From Chloroherpetonaceae bacterium (GTDB lineage Bacteria > Bacteroidota > Chlorobiia > Chlorobiales > Chloroherpetonaceae): a stretch of DNA of 64,000 nt. How positions within the stretch are numbered: the stretch's first letter is position 1; each line of letters opens with the position of its first letter. The notes under the pieces are model-generated. The model ran no database searches and was not told where the DNA came from. It worked only from the letters and a program-made list of their open reading frames with translations. The DNA is taken from the NCBI GenBank assembly GCA_028277445.1, contig JANQGG010000021.1, positions 1-64,000 of the forward strand, in the 5' to 3' direction. This document shows, piece by piece, positions 8,305 to 16,161 of this stretch. The position numbers and the translations under genes were made by a program.

Positions 8305-8601
8305 AAGCACTAATTAGGTTTTTGATATTAACTGTCAAAGTCATTTGAAAGTGGCACAACTACTGCTAAGACAAGTGGCATGGAGATCATTCATGGTAAA
8401 TACATCACCCCAAAATATAATAAGCCTGTTTGGCTAATAAAATAATTGCATAAAGTTTTATCTCCTGAAATGGTCATGTTTGGACATTATTTATCAACAT
8501 AAATGTTGAAAAATTCTTAATTCTACATTTTTGTCGATAAAGTTTTTCGGATTCAGACTTGAAATGCTTTATAAACGCTGATTTGAGAAGTTTATCGATT
8601 T

Positions 8602-8616
8602 TGGCACGGAAATTGA
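8602..8616 (+). promoter_or_regulatory. Possible sigma-54 (-24/-12) promoter
   Basis: TGGCACG-N4-TTGAA matches the sigma-54 consensus TGGCACG-N4-TTGCW at all but one position, with correct GG to TG spacing. It lies just before the 8627-9592 gene. Transcription would start near 8627, which would favour the ATG at 8660 over the GTG at 8627 as the start codon. One chance match is possible. Confidence 0.5.
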
Positions 8617-8626
8617 AAAAATAAAA

Positions 8627-9592
8627 GTGAGTTTTCAGGAATTTAAATCACCGACGATTATGGCTCAATTAGAAACTAATTTTGGAACCCTTACCGGACT
8701 TGATGTACGATCTTATTATTCAAATAAAAAGCAAGATGGCGCTATGGCTTGCGAGCGTTCATCCATTAAAACACCCTACGGCTTTTTAATACCTCAATAC
8801 GAGGCCGAAGATATGGGGCGTCGCCAGGTTAAGCCGCTTTATTGCTATAAATCCGGAGAATTGAAATCTGTACCGCTTCAAGAGCAAACCAATCTTTACA
8901 CATCAGTTGGGGTGATTCCGGCTGAGTTGGTGACATTTTATGCCAGCGGCGCCATCAAACGTGCGTTTCCGCTTGATGGTAAATTAAGTGGTTTCTGGAC
9001 ATGGGAAAACGAACAGCAGCTTTCTGTGCCGATAGAAATTAAAACGCCGGTTGGTTTAATTGATGCACGATTTATCGGAATACAGTTTTATGAAAGCGGC
9101 GCTATAAAAAGCTTTACCTTATGGCCGAATGAAACGGTGGTGGTTCAAACACCGGTGGGAAGGGTGAGTGTAAGAACAGGGATGTCGTTTTATGAAAACG
9201 GTGCTATTCGCTCGTTTGAACCGGCTGATGCTTTAACGGTTGAAACGTCCATCGGTTATTTAAATGCCTACGACACCAATCCGCTTGGTATTCATGGCGA
9301 TATTAATTCATTGCAATTTGATGAGCACGGCAAGGTTGTGGCTCTCAATACCATTGATAATGAAATTAAAGTGATTGATGCGTCAAACAATCGGTATCTT
9401 TATAAGCCCTTTTTAAAAGACGCATTATGCGGTCACAAGAAAAAAGAAGTGGTTCCGCTTCGAATAAAGTTTGAAGCAAACGCCATCATATTTCATGAAA
9501 ATGAAAAGCACCGGTTTTCGTTGTTGGATTGCGAATTTGAGATTACCGAAAATGAACTTGCTATTGAAGCCCCTCAAGCAAGCTGCGCTTAA
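8627..9592 (+). CDS. Beta-repeat protein with FYESGAIKS motifs, function unknown
   Basis: This protein of up to 321 residues (310 if it starts at ATG 8660) is made of repeated short beta units: FYASGAIKR, FYESGAIKS, FYENGAIRS, alternating with IKTP(V/Y)G / VQTPVGR / VETSIGY. The pattern recalls MORN/YwqK-like repeats and belongs to a conserved family of hypothetical proteins. There is no signal peptide or membrane segment. The C-terminal about 70 residues differ and contain FKLDALCGHKK-like basic sequence. A near-consensus sigma-54 promoter overlaps the 5' end, hinting at control by an enhancer-binding regulator. No function can be assigned. Confidence 0.75.
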   Translation: MSFQEFKSPTIMAQLETNFGTLTGLDVRSYYSNKKQDGAMACERSSIKTPYGFLIPQYEAEDMGRRQVKPLYCYKSGELKSVPLQEQTNLYTSVGVIPAELVTFYASGAIKRAFPLDGKLSGFWTWENEQQLSVPIEIKTPVGLIDARFIGIQFYESGAIKSFTLWPNETVVVQTPVGRVSVRTGMSFYENGAIRSFEPADALTVETSIGYLNAYDTNPLGIHGDINSLQFDEHGKVVALNTIDNEIKVIDASNNRYLYKPFLKDALCGHKKKEVVPLRIKFEANAIIFHENEKHRFSLLDCEFEITENELAIEAPQASCA

Positions 9593-9816
9593 TTTCAATG
9601 TGTAATGGGCTGTTACGATTGGTAACGGACGGCCTTTCATGCCATATCCCAATCAATAATCAAGCTGCCTCGATTCCTGGATATACCCAAGAATTGCTAG
9701 CGCTATGCTATCACAAAATCAAACGTGTTATCTGGAAAGGTGGTTAAAACCGTGTTTCTCACTATATTGGTCACAGTTTCTAGCCAACTGAAAAAAACTT
9801 TGACAGGAAAGGGAAT

Positions 9817-10155
9817 GTGATGAATTTCTTCAGCCGATTTGCCACCGTATGTGTTTTGGGGTTAAGCCTATGTGCTTTTACTACAAATTCCGCTGAGGCT
9901 CAGGATAAGAAAGATCAGGATGATCCGGCCAAAGTAGAAGGGATGATGGAAATGATGGGGCCAATGATGGGTATGATGATGCAAAACATGCTTGACGGTA
10001 TGCTAACCTATATGTCTAAACCCGAAACAGCCGAAAAGCTCGCGACGTTTTCAAAAAATTATTACGATGCGTTGCTAAAAAAAGGATTTACAAAAGAAGA
10101 AGCCATGAAGATCATCACCTCAATCAATGTTTTATCCATGCCAGCCATGAATTAA
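9817..10155 (+). CDS. Small exported Met-rich protein
   Basis: This 112-residue protein (111 from ATG 9820) has a good Sec signal peptide (FFSRFATVCVLGLSLCAF ... AEA) with cleavage around AEAQ. The mature part opens with an acidic KKDQDDPAK stretch, then a Met/Gly-rich block (MMEMMGPMMGMMMQNM), then an amphipathic helix (FTKEEAMKIITSINVL). A purine-rich AGGAAAGGG ribosome binding site sits just ahead. The Met-rich block might bind metal or membrane, but that is speculation. It stands alone between unrelated genes. Confidence 0.7.
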   Translation: MMNFFSRFATVCVLGLSLCAFTTNSAEAQDKKDQDDPAKVEGMMEMMGPMMGMMMQNMLDGMLTYMSKPETAEKLATFSKNYYDALLKKGFTKEEAMKIITSINVLSMPAMN

Positions 10156-10514
10156 TTCCAACAAGTTGTCCTCGCATTCGAACTTTGCATGTGTCGGTTT
10201 CAGCCATTTGAGGTATCGGCGAAATCGGTTCAAAGATGGCCAGTTCAATTCAACTCATCCGCTTTATGATCACGTTAGTGGTGAAAGTTTAGACATGCCT
10301 ACAAAAAACCAAGAGCTTTTAGACGATCTCAACCATTTTCAGCGTCAGTCAAAATTCCAGAAACATAGTCCAAATTATCTACATCAATGTGGATTGATCA
10401 AAAATGTAAATTATTTTTTACTTTTTTGTTGAAAGGTTAATAAATTTTAATAAATTTACGAGTCTTATTTAGAAATGTAGGATTATGTTAATCATAGATT
10501 AAAAATATAAACAC

Positions 10515-11843
10515 ATGTACAAAAAACTGATTAAGGGTGTTTTCATGCTGATCGTAGCTTTAGGGGTAGCTGAAACAGCATGGGCATCAGGAGAAACCAC
10601 GGATTCAGGTACAACAGCCTGGATGCTAACCGCAACAACATTGGTGCTTTTAATGGTACCGGGACTGGCTATGTTTTATGGCGGTTTGGTACGCACAAAA
10701 AATGTGTTGGGTACCATGATGCATAGTTTTGCCGCAATGGTCATTATCGGTGTATTATGGCCGGCTTTCGGTTATGCAATAAGTTTTGGAGATGGTGTTT
10801 TAGGCGGATGGTTCGGATGGAATCCTGACTATGTTTTTCTTAATGGGATTGATGACACGATTATGGATGCCGGTATTCCCGAGTATGTCTTTGCTATGTT
10901 CCAGGGCAAATTTGCCATTATTGCACCGGCGCTAATTGCAGGCGCTTTTGCTGAGCGAGTCACGTTCAGAGGTTACATTCTCTTTATTTCGTTATGGAGT
11001 CTTTTAGTTTACAGCCCAATTTGCCATTGGGTATGGGCCGGCGATGGGTTTCTGTATAACATGGGACCAGCAGGCGCTATTGATTTTGCAGGTGGCACAG
11101 TGGTTCATATTTCATCAGGTGTAAGTGCATTGGTTGCGGCGCTATACCTCGGCGCACGGCGCGGTTACCCTAAAAACGTGATGAAACCAAATAACCTGGT
11201 GATGACCTTAATCGGCGCAGGCTTGCTTTGGGTCGGTTGGTTCGGATTTAACGCAGGTAGCGCAGTGGCCAGCGATCTGGATACAGGCCGTGCTTTAACT
11301 GTAACTCAAATTGCTGCGGCATCAGGCGCTATGGCTTGGTTGGTTATAGAAGCAATCATGTTTAAGAAAGCCACCAGCCTCGGTGTTGCCTCGGGCATTT
11401 TGGCCGGTTTGGTTGCCATTACTCCGGCAGCCGGTGTGGTTCAACCCGTTGGCGCAATTATTATTGGATTTGCAGCGGCAATCTTTTGTTTCTTGGCCAT
11501 ACAACTTAAAGATCGTTTAGGATTTGATGACAGCCTGGATGCCTTTGGCATTCATGGTATAGGTGGTATTGTAGGTGCATTGACACTGACATTTTTTATT
11601 CGCGATAGCTGGATGGCTGAAGCTGCAGAAGCTGCCGGAGGCAGTTGGAGTGTATGGCAGCAATTTGGCATTCAGGCCGCTGCGGTTGGTATTACCATTG
11701 TTTATGCCGCTGTGGTAACCATAGTGCTTGTTGTGCTCATTGAGAAAATCCTGGGCTTCAGAATGAAACAGGATGAAGAAATGTCCGGTCTTGATCATAG
11801 CGTGCACGGTGAGCATGGCTATGGCTTAATCAACCCAAATTAA
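10515..11843 (+). CDS. amtB: Ammonium transporter (Amt/MEP/Rh)
   Basis: This 442-residue inner-membrane channel conducts ammonia/ammonium. It has a cleavable-looking N-terminal signal segment ending in ETAWASG, then about 11 transmembrane helices. Family hallmarks are LVPGLAMFYGGLVR, the GAFAERV segment, FAGGTVVHISSG with the first pore His, and DAFGIHGIGGIVG with the second. The C-terminal cytoplasmic tail after GFRMKQDEE can contact a PII protein. A PII gene follows 10 bases downstream, the usual amtB-glnB/glnK operon. The stretch 10156-10514 before it holds no convincing gene, and I see no clear sigma-54 site there. Confidence 0.95.
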   Translation: MYKKLIKGVFMLIVALGVAETAWASGETTDSGTTAWMLTATTLVLLMVPGLAMFYGGLVRTKNVLGTMMHSFAAMVIIGVLWPAFGYAISFGDGVLGGWFGWNPDYVFLNGIDDTIMDAGIPEYVFAMFQGKFAIIAPALIAGAFAERVTFRGYILFISLWSLLVYSPICHWVWAGDGFLYNMGPAGAIDFAGGTVVHISSGVSALVAALYLGARRGYPKNVMKPNNLVMTLIGAGLLWVGWFGFNAGSAVASDLDTGRALTVTQIAAASGAMAWLVIEAIMFKKATSLGVASGILAGLVAITPAAGVVQPVGAIIIGFAAAIFCFLAIQLKDRLGFDDSLDAFGIHGIGGIVGALTLTFFIRDSWMAEAAEAAGGSWSVWQQFGIQAAAVGITIVYAAVVTIVLVVLIEKILGFRMKQDEEMSGLDHSVHGEHGYGLINPN

Positions 11844-11853
11844 TTCTAAAACC

Positions 11854-12195
11854 ATGAAATTAATTACAGCAATTATACAGGAAGATAAACTGGATGCGGT
11901 TCGTGAGGCGCTCATTCAAGCCGATATTTCGCGGATTTCGGTTAGCCGGATTTCAGGTCACGGACGGCAGGAAGATATCGATATCTATCGCGGTCGGAAG
12001 ATCGCGCCAAACCTCATTCCAAAAATTCGCATTGAAATTGCGGTTAATGAGGAGTTTGTTGAAGTAACCATCGATACCATTATTAAGGCAGCCAAACATG
12101 GCGATGGCGTCGTGGGCGATGGTAAAATCTTTGTCACGCCATTAGAAGAATGCGTTCGAATCCGAACCAACGAACGGGGCGGAGAAGCCATCTGA
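11854..12195 (+). CDS. glnB: PII nitrogen regulatory protein
   Basis: This 113-residue trimeric signal protein senses ATP/ADP and 2-oxoglutarate and blocks AmtB when ammonium is plentiful. GHGRQ opens the T-loop, GDGKIFV forms the B-loop, and the C-terminus RIRTNERGGEAI is typical. The T-loop reads DIYRGRKIAPN, so the tyrosine that is uridylylated in E. coli GlnB (Tyr51) is replaced by Ile, although the preceding Tyr is kept. The B-loop is two residues longer than usual (KHGDGVVGDGK). Control by uridylylation is therefore unlikely. It is co-transcribed with amtB and followed by a strong terminator. Confidence 0.93.
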   Translation: MKLITAIIQEDKLDAVREALIQADISRISVSRISGHGRQEDIDIYRGRKIAPNLIPKIRIEIAVNEEFVEVTIDTIIKAAKHGDGVVGDGKIFVTPLEECVRIRTNERGGEAI

Positions 12196-12223
12196 TCAGT
12201 TCTAGTTAAATAGCTCTATTTTC

Positions 12224-12258
12224 AACCTGCAAAAGTCGGCTTTTGCAGGTTTTTTTTT
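12224..12258 (+). terminator. Rho-independent terminator of amtB-glnB
   Basis: A perfect 12-bp stem (AACCTGCAAAAG / CTTTTGCAGGTT) with a TCGG loop is followed by a run of nine T. It ends the amtB-glnB operon just before the convergent pentapeptide-repeat gene. Confidence 0.9.
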
Positions 12259-12265
12259 CGCAAAT

Positions 12266-13960
12266 CTATTTGGGTTCTACAAACAAGTGTTGATATTGTT
12301 TTCTGAGAGTGTTCTCTAATTTTTGTTCTAAACCTTTTACGCCATAAAGAGTTTTAACTTTGGAAAGCTGCTTTAATTTTCCTTGAATTGTAGTATCAGA
12401 TTCTTTTTTATCAGAATTGTAAAGTCCAAATTTAACGCCTCGTAAGATTGTCCTATTAAATTCTACTCCTTCAAGTTGGGTTCCCCTAAAATCACAGCGA
12501 TCTATTTCAGCATCCTTGAATTTTGTGCCATTCAGTTTTGATCTATAAAATGTTACGCCAACTAGTTTGACTCCATTAAAGTCGGTATTATTAAGTTGGG
12601 CAAACGAAAAGTCGGCGTTATCAAGTTTAGCGCCCCTAAAATCAGAACTATCAAGTTTAGCATTCCTAAAATTTGCTTCTGCTAGTTGAGCCCAACCAAA
12701 GTTGGCATTTGCAAGTAGGGTGTTATTGAAAGCAGTACAGTCAAGTACAGCGTTAAAAAATATTGAATAGTTAAGTTTAGCATCCTTAAAGTTAGCATTA
12801 TGTAGCTGGGCGTTAAAAAAGTCGGCACCATCAAGTTGGGCGCTTGTAAAGTTTGCGCCATCAAGTTGAGCACTTGTAAAATTGGCGCCATCAAGTTGAG
12901 CACTTGTAAAGCTGGAGCCATCAAGTTGAGCGCTTGTAAAGCTGGCGCCAGAAAGTTTTGCAGTTTTAAAGTTTGCGCCTTGACATTGTGAATTATTGAA
13001 ACGACATTCAGTAAGCATAGCTCTGGTAAGATTTGTATGTCTTAAAGAAGCGTTTCTAAAATCAACTTTCTTTAGTATAGCTTCAGTTAAATTAGCGCCT
13101 TGTAACTGTATACCTGATAAATCTAACCAATATAAATTCTTATAATCTTGCAAAGGTTCTTCAATTAATTTCTGATAGCTTAAATCCACATAAAGTAAAT
13201 TTGAAAGAAATGGAAAATTTTTCGCCTTACCGGAAAATGCTAAAGGGCACATAATAAATATATAGACGAAAACAAAAACTGTATTTGCAGCAATCAGCAA
13301 AACAATTCCTGAATTTTGCCATGCAAAAATCAGTTTTTTCATTAACCCAGGCGGCATTTTCACCTTTTCATAATTAATCCAAAACCAATAAGATAGTCCT
13401 ATACTAATAAATTGAAATAAGATAACGAGATAAGTAAATACAGGTTCATGTCTTCGGATATACCACATTGGAAAGAGCATTAAAATTAGTGGGAGTAACC
13501 ACCAAAGTACAATATTCACAACAGTCTTCTGTAACATACCAACTGGACCTGGTATAGGGTTATTACCGATATTGATAATCCATGGGTAAATATGTTTTGC
13601 GTTAAAATCAGAGTAAGTGTTTTTAAGTTTATCTAGAAGCGTTTTAAGATGGTGTAGGTAAAGTTGAAAGTATGAGAAAAGAATTAATGCCGCTAATGGG
13701 GCTACAAAAAAGAATCCAGTTACTGGAATCTGAACGCCTATGATCGGTAAATTAATTTTTTCATTGTTCAGGATAAGCTGTCGATCTGTTGTACTTACAA
13801 CTGTTAGAGCACAGTAAAACAGAAAACCAATGTAAATTAAGTATATACTTCGCGTGTTTTTGGAAGCTTCTTCAATATTATTGATAAGAAGCTCTGGCGT
13901 TTCTATAGATTCATTCTTTTCTTGAGAATCAGGTTTTTTATCCAATGGGGAATTTTCCAT
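12266..13960 (-). CDS. Membrane-anchored pentapeptide-repeat protein
   Basis: The 564-residue product has an N-terminal half with about five hydrophobic helices (for example YLIYIGFLFYCALTV near 40-55, PVTGFFFVAPLAALILFSYF near 80-105 and IVLLIAANTVFVFVYIF near 220-236). The C-terminal half, from about residue 265 to 520, consists of pentapeptide repeats of the A(N/D)(L/F)XX type (LQGANLTEA, ANFTSAQLDG, ADFFNAQLHN). Such repeats form a right-handed square beta-helix; the function varies and is often unknown. A block of four nearly identical 10-residue units reflects a recent DNA expansion at 12831-12950. It is convergent with glnB and ends in a charged tail (LRKQYQHLF). Confidence 0.85.
   Translation of the reverse strand: MENSPLDKKPDSQEKNESIETPELLINNIEEASKNTRSIYLIYIGFLFYCALTVVSTTDRQLILNNEKINLPIIGVQIPVTGFFFVAPLAALILFSYFQLYLHHLKTLLDKLKNTYSDFNAKHIYPWIINIGNNPIPGPVGMLQKTVVNIVLWWLLPLILMLFPMWYIRRHEPVFTYLVILFQFISIGLSYWFWINYEKVKMPPGLMKKLIFAWQNSGIVLLIAANTVFVFVYIFIMCPLAFSGKAKNFPFLSNLLYVDLSYQKLIEEPLQDYKNLYWLDLSGIQLQGANLTEAILKKVDFRNASLRHTNLTRAMLTECRFNNSQCQGANFKTAKLSGASFTSAQLDGSSFTSAQLDGANFTSAQLDGANFTSAQLDGADFFNAQLHNANFKDAKLNYSIFFNAVLDCTAFNNTLLANANFGWAQLAEANFRNAKLDSSDFRGAKLDNADFSFAQLNNTDFNGVKLVGVTFYRSKLNGTKFKDAEIDRCDFRGTQLEGVEFNRTILRGVKFGLYNSDKKESDTTIQGKLKQLSKVKTLYGVKGLEQKLENTLRKQYQHLFVEPK
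12831..12950 (-). repeat. Four tandem 30-bp units in the pentapeptide-repeat gene
   Basis: Units begin at 12831, 12861, 12891 and 12921, each differing by only a few bases. Each encodes two pentapeptides, (A/S)(N/S)FTSAQLDG. Unit length keeps the frame and equals half a coil turn of the beta-helix. Confidence 0.85.
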
Positions 13961-14350
13961 ATGAGTTAAATATAGGATTACAGATAAGCGATCATTAAAA
14001 AAGTATTTATTTATAAGATGTAATCAAAATGGCCTGCAGCTATTGATTTCAAAGAGGAAATGAAATATTCCAGTACACTCATTTACTAACCCAGGTAAAA
14101 AAATAAAAGTCATTCATTACACCAATCTTGCCTTTTTAGTAAGCCACACAAAAAAACAAAGGCTTTTTTTAAATGCATTCGTACATAAAGAAAAGAGGCA
14201 TAGGCGGCTTAATCCAGGCAAGCTATTTATTCAGGATAAAAACCTCAACATCTTAACTGAATCCTGAATGTCTTTAGCCTCAATGTTCTTCCAGGATCTC
14301 TTAACGCACATTATGGAAAACCTTTATTTAGAAACAAATCAAAGGAGGGC

Positions 14351-15262
14351 ATGATGAATTCCATGTATAACAAACTTCGGTTATCTGCTTCAGGAGAGCT
14401 AATCGGAACAGGTTGGTTGCCGCCTCTGCCGGATCTAAGAGATTACACCGAAAGCATGGGCGAGATTCCCAAGATGGCTGAGAAGCTTGGCATTTCTCAA
14501 AAATCAAAAGTCTCATTACCCACCTCCGTGGATTTACGAGAGCATTTTTCACCCGTTGAAAATCAGTTGAACATCGGATCGTGTACGGCGCATGCTGCCA
14601 TAGGCGTGGTTGAGTATGTTCAGAGACGGGCGTATGGTAAACATATCGAAGGTTCGCGGTTGTTTGTTTATAAAGTCACCCGTAATCTAATGGGCGTAAC
14701 CGGCGATACCGGCGGGTGGTTGAGAAACACTATGGGAGCGCTTGCTCTTTGCGGCGTTGCGCCTGAAAAGTATTGGCCTTACGAAACTGAAAAGTTCGAT
14801 AATGAGCCCACATCCTTCGTGTATGCCGTTGCAGATAATTATGAAGCCGTCAATTATTTTTGCCACGATCCCTTAGGCCAGAATATCCCAAGAGATATGG
14901 TTTTAAAACGTGTTAAAACATTTCTGGCCGCAGGCATACCGTCGATGTTTGGTTTCTTTGGTTTTGATTCATTTGACAGATCTGATTGCAAAGGTTGCAT
15001 TCCATTCCCTTGTCCTGGTGAAAGGGCAAAGTGGGGGCATGCCATTGTTGCCGTTGGGTACGACGACAAAAAAGAAATCAAAAATAAAGCATGCAACAAA
15101 AAAACAAAAGGCGCCTTATTGATTCGAAATTCATGGGGAACCGGTTGGGGTGATGATGGGTATGGATTTATACCTTACGACTATATTCTGAAAGGCTTAG
15201 CCGTGGATTTCTGGTCGTTATTATCTATGAATTGGGTCAATACCAAACAATTTGGCATCTAA
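14351..15262 (+). CDS. Papain-like cysteine protease (peptidase C1A family)
   Basis: The 303-residue protein has the full papain active site: Gln72 and Cys78 in NQLNIGSCTAHAA, His230 in KWGHAIVAVGY and Asn260 in LIRNSWGTGWGDDGY. LPPLPDLRDY and LPTSVDLREHFSPVENQ near the start are typical of bacterial members. There is no signal peptide and only a short pro-region, so it may act in the cytoplasm or leave by another route. AAAGGAGGG at 14341-14349 is a strong ribosome binding site for ATG 14351. Several small ORFs and a large beta-rich protein follow on the same strand, so it may belong to a small cluster. The 13961-14350 gap before it holds nothing I can identify. Confidence 0.85.
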   Translation: MMNSMYNKLRLSASGELIGTGWLPPLPDLRDYTESMGEIPKMAEKLGISQKSKVSLPTSVDLREHFSPVENQLNIGSCTAHAAIGVVEYVQRRAYGKHIEGSRLFVYKVTRNLMGVTGDTGGWLRNTMGALALCGVAPEKYWPYETEKFDNEPTSFVYAVADNYEAVNYFCHDPLGQNIPRDMVLKRVKTFLAAGIPSMFGFFGFDSFDRSDCKGCIPFPCPGERAKWGHAIVAVGYDDKKEIKNKACNKKTKGALLIRNSWGTGWGDDGYGFIPYDYILKGLAVDFWSLLSMNWVNTKQFGI

Positions 15263-15341
15263 TAATATAAGATGTGTCTTGACGAAAAAAATGGTACAAA
15301 GAGAGGTATTTAATTCAAAAGTATCTTTCGCTATCGTTCCA

Positions 15342-15385
15342 AAGCAACCCTTCTCCGGCGTAATAAACCCCATAAAGGGTTGCTT
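15342..15385 (+). terminator. Long-loop inverted repeat after the C1A protease
   Basis: AAGCAACCCTT and AAGGGTTGCTT form an 11-bp perfect stem with a 22-base loop, followed by ACTTTTTAA. It could end transcription of the protease gene or be a regulatory hairpin. Confidence 0.45.
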
Positions 15386-15718
15386 ACTTTTTAAAGGTGT
15401 TGATAAATGAGGGCAATGTAGTCATTGTTCTTGCAAAATTAACTGAAAAACCTGCTGCGCAGGGCATCAAGGTTTGTTGATGGCTGCTTAATACCCCTCA
15501 TGTCTTTTACGCTTAAGTTTGCATGATGGATCATTGATATGTGATCCTTGGAGAGAGCCCCTGAATTTTCAATCAAATTAAGGACAATGAAATAATCCTT
15601 ACCGGGTTGTTAATCGAACAAGAATACAACGTCGTTGCCCCTATCGATTCTGAACTGAATTCCTCTGCTGCAATTGTTTTTCATAGCGTTTAATCACCGA
15701 AAGGAGGTGGATACCTTT

Positions 15719-15787
15719 TTGCGCCCTGTTGGTTTAATGGTGAAAACCAATGGATTGGCCGGAGGTTCAACATCACCATATATCTAG
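15719..15787 (+). CDS. Possible very short peptide gene
   Basis: A strong Shine-Dalgarno (AAAGGAGGTGG, 15700-15710) lies 11 bases before a TTG that opens a 22-codon frame, LRPVGLMVKTNGLAGG...PYI; an in-frame ATG at 15737 would give 16 residues. The ribosome binding site is far better than at most genes here, which is the only support. The rest of 15263-15820 shows no other gene. Confidence 0.3.
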   Translation: MRPVGLMVKTNGLAGGSTSPYI

Positions 15788-15820
15788 TCCCTTATCACAA
15801 CAAAATTACAGGAGAGCATT

Positions 15821-16000
15821 ATGCCGACACCTTATTGGAATAAAATCGAGAAATACTGGTATTTCTGGTTCGTTGAAAATCCTGGCGGACGTTTGTTCCT
15901 AAAACTTGAAGATGGATCAACCACATACATCAACATCAATGATAAGATGTTGGCGAAGCCGAAGGTTAGCCTTTCATCACGTTACTTTTTCAACATTTAA
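15821..16000 (+). CDS. Small ORF, 59 residues, function unknown
   Basis: ATG 15821 follows ACAGGAGAGC, a good ribosome binding site. The product begins MPTPYWNKIEKYWYFWF and continues with NPGGRLFLKLEDGST; it is aromatic-rich and has no signal peptide. It is the first of two small ORFs with good sites between the C1A protease and the 620-residue protein. The family is not recognised. Confidence 0.55.
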   Translation: MPTPYWNKIEKYWYFWFVENPGGRLFLKLEDGSTTYININDKMLAKPKVSLSSRYFFNI

Positions 16001-16017
16001 TCAGAAAGGACAATGTT

Positions 16018-16143
16018 ATGGCTGTTCAAGTTGAACGATACTACGCTCGATGGAGCCCCACAAATCTCACCATTTATAATGAATCTATTCTACACGCTTG
16101 TTTCAAAACTTGCTTAAGAATGGAATTTCTAAAGTCAATCTAA
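16018..16143 (+). CDS. Small ORF, 41 residues, function unknown
   Basis: ATG 16018 follows AGAAAGGA at a good distance. The product begins MAVQVERYYARWSPTNLTIYN and ends after a short basic stretch. It ends 18 bases before the next gene and may be co-transcribed with it. Its end may be a frameshifted remnant of something longer, but no family is recognised. Confidence 0.4.
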   Translation: MAVQVERYYARWSPTNLTIYNESILHACFKTCLRMEFLKSI

Positions 16144-16161
16144 ATCAATAAGGAGCAAAAA

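Noticed and set aside
10166-10432. 88-codon plus-strand frame between the Met-rich protein and amtB
   Set aside because: It lacks a clear start and ribosome binding site, and the translated sequence is His/Arg-rich and unlike a folded protein.
12831-12950. Possible CRISPR array
   Set aside because: The units are contiguous 30-bp in-frame coding repeats without spacers.
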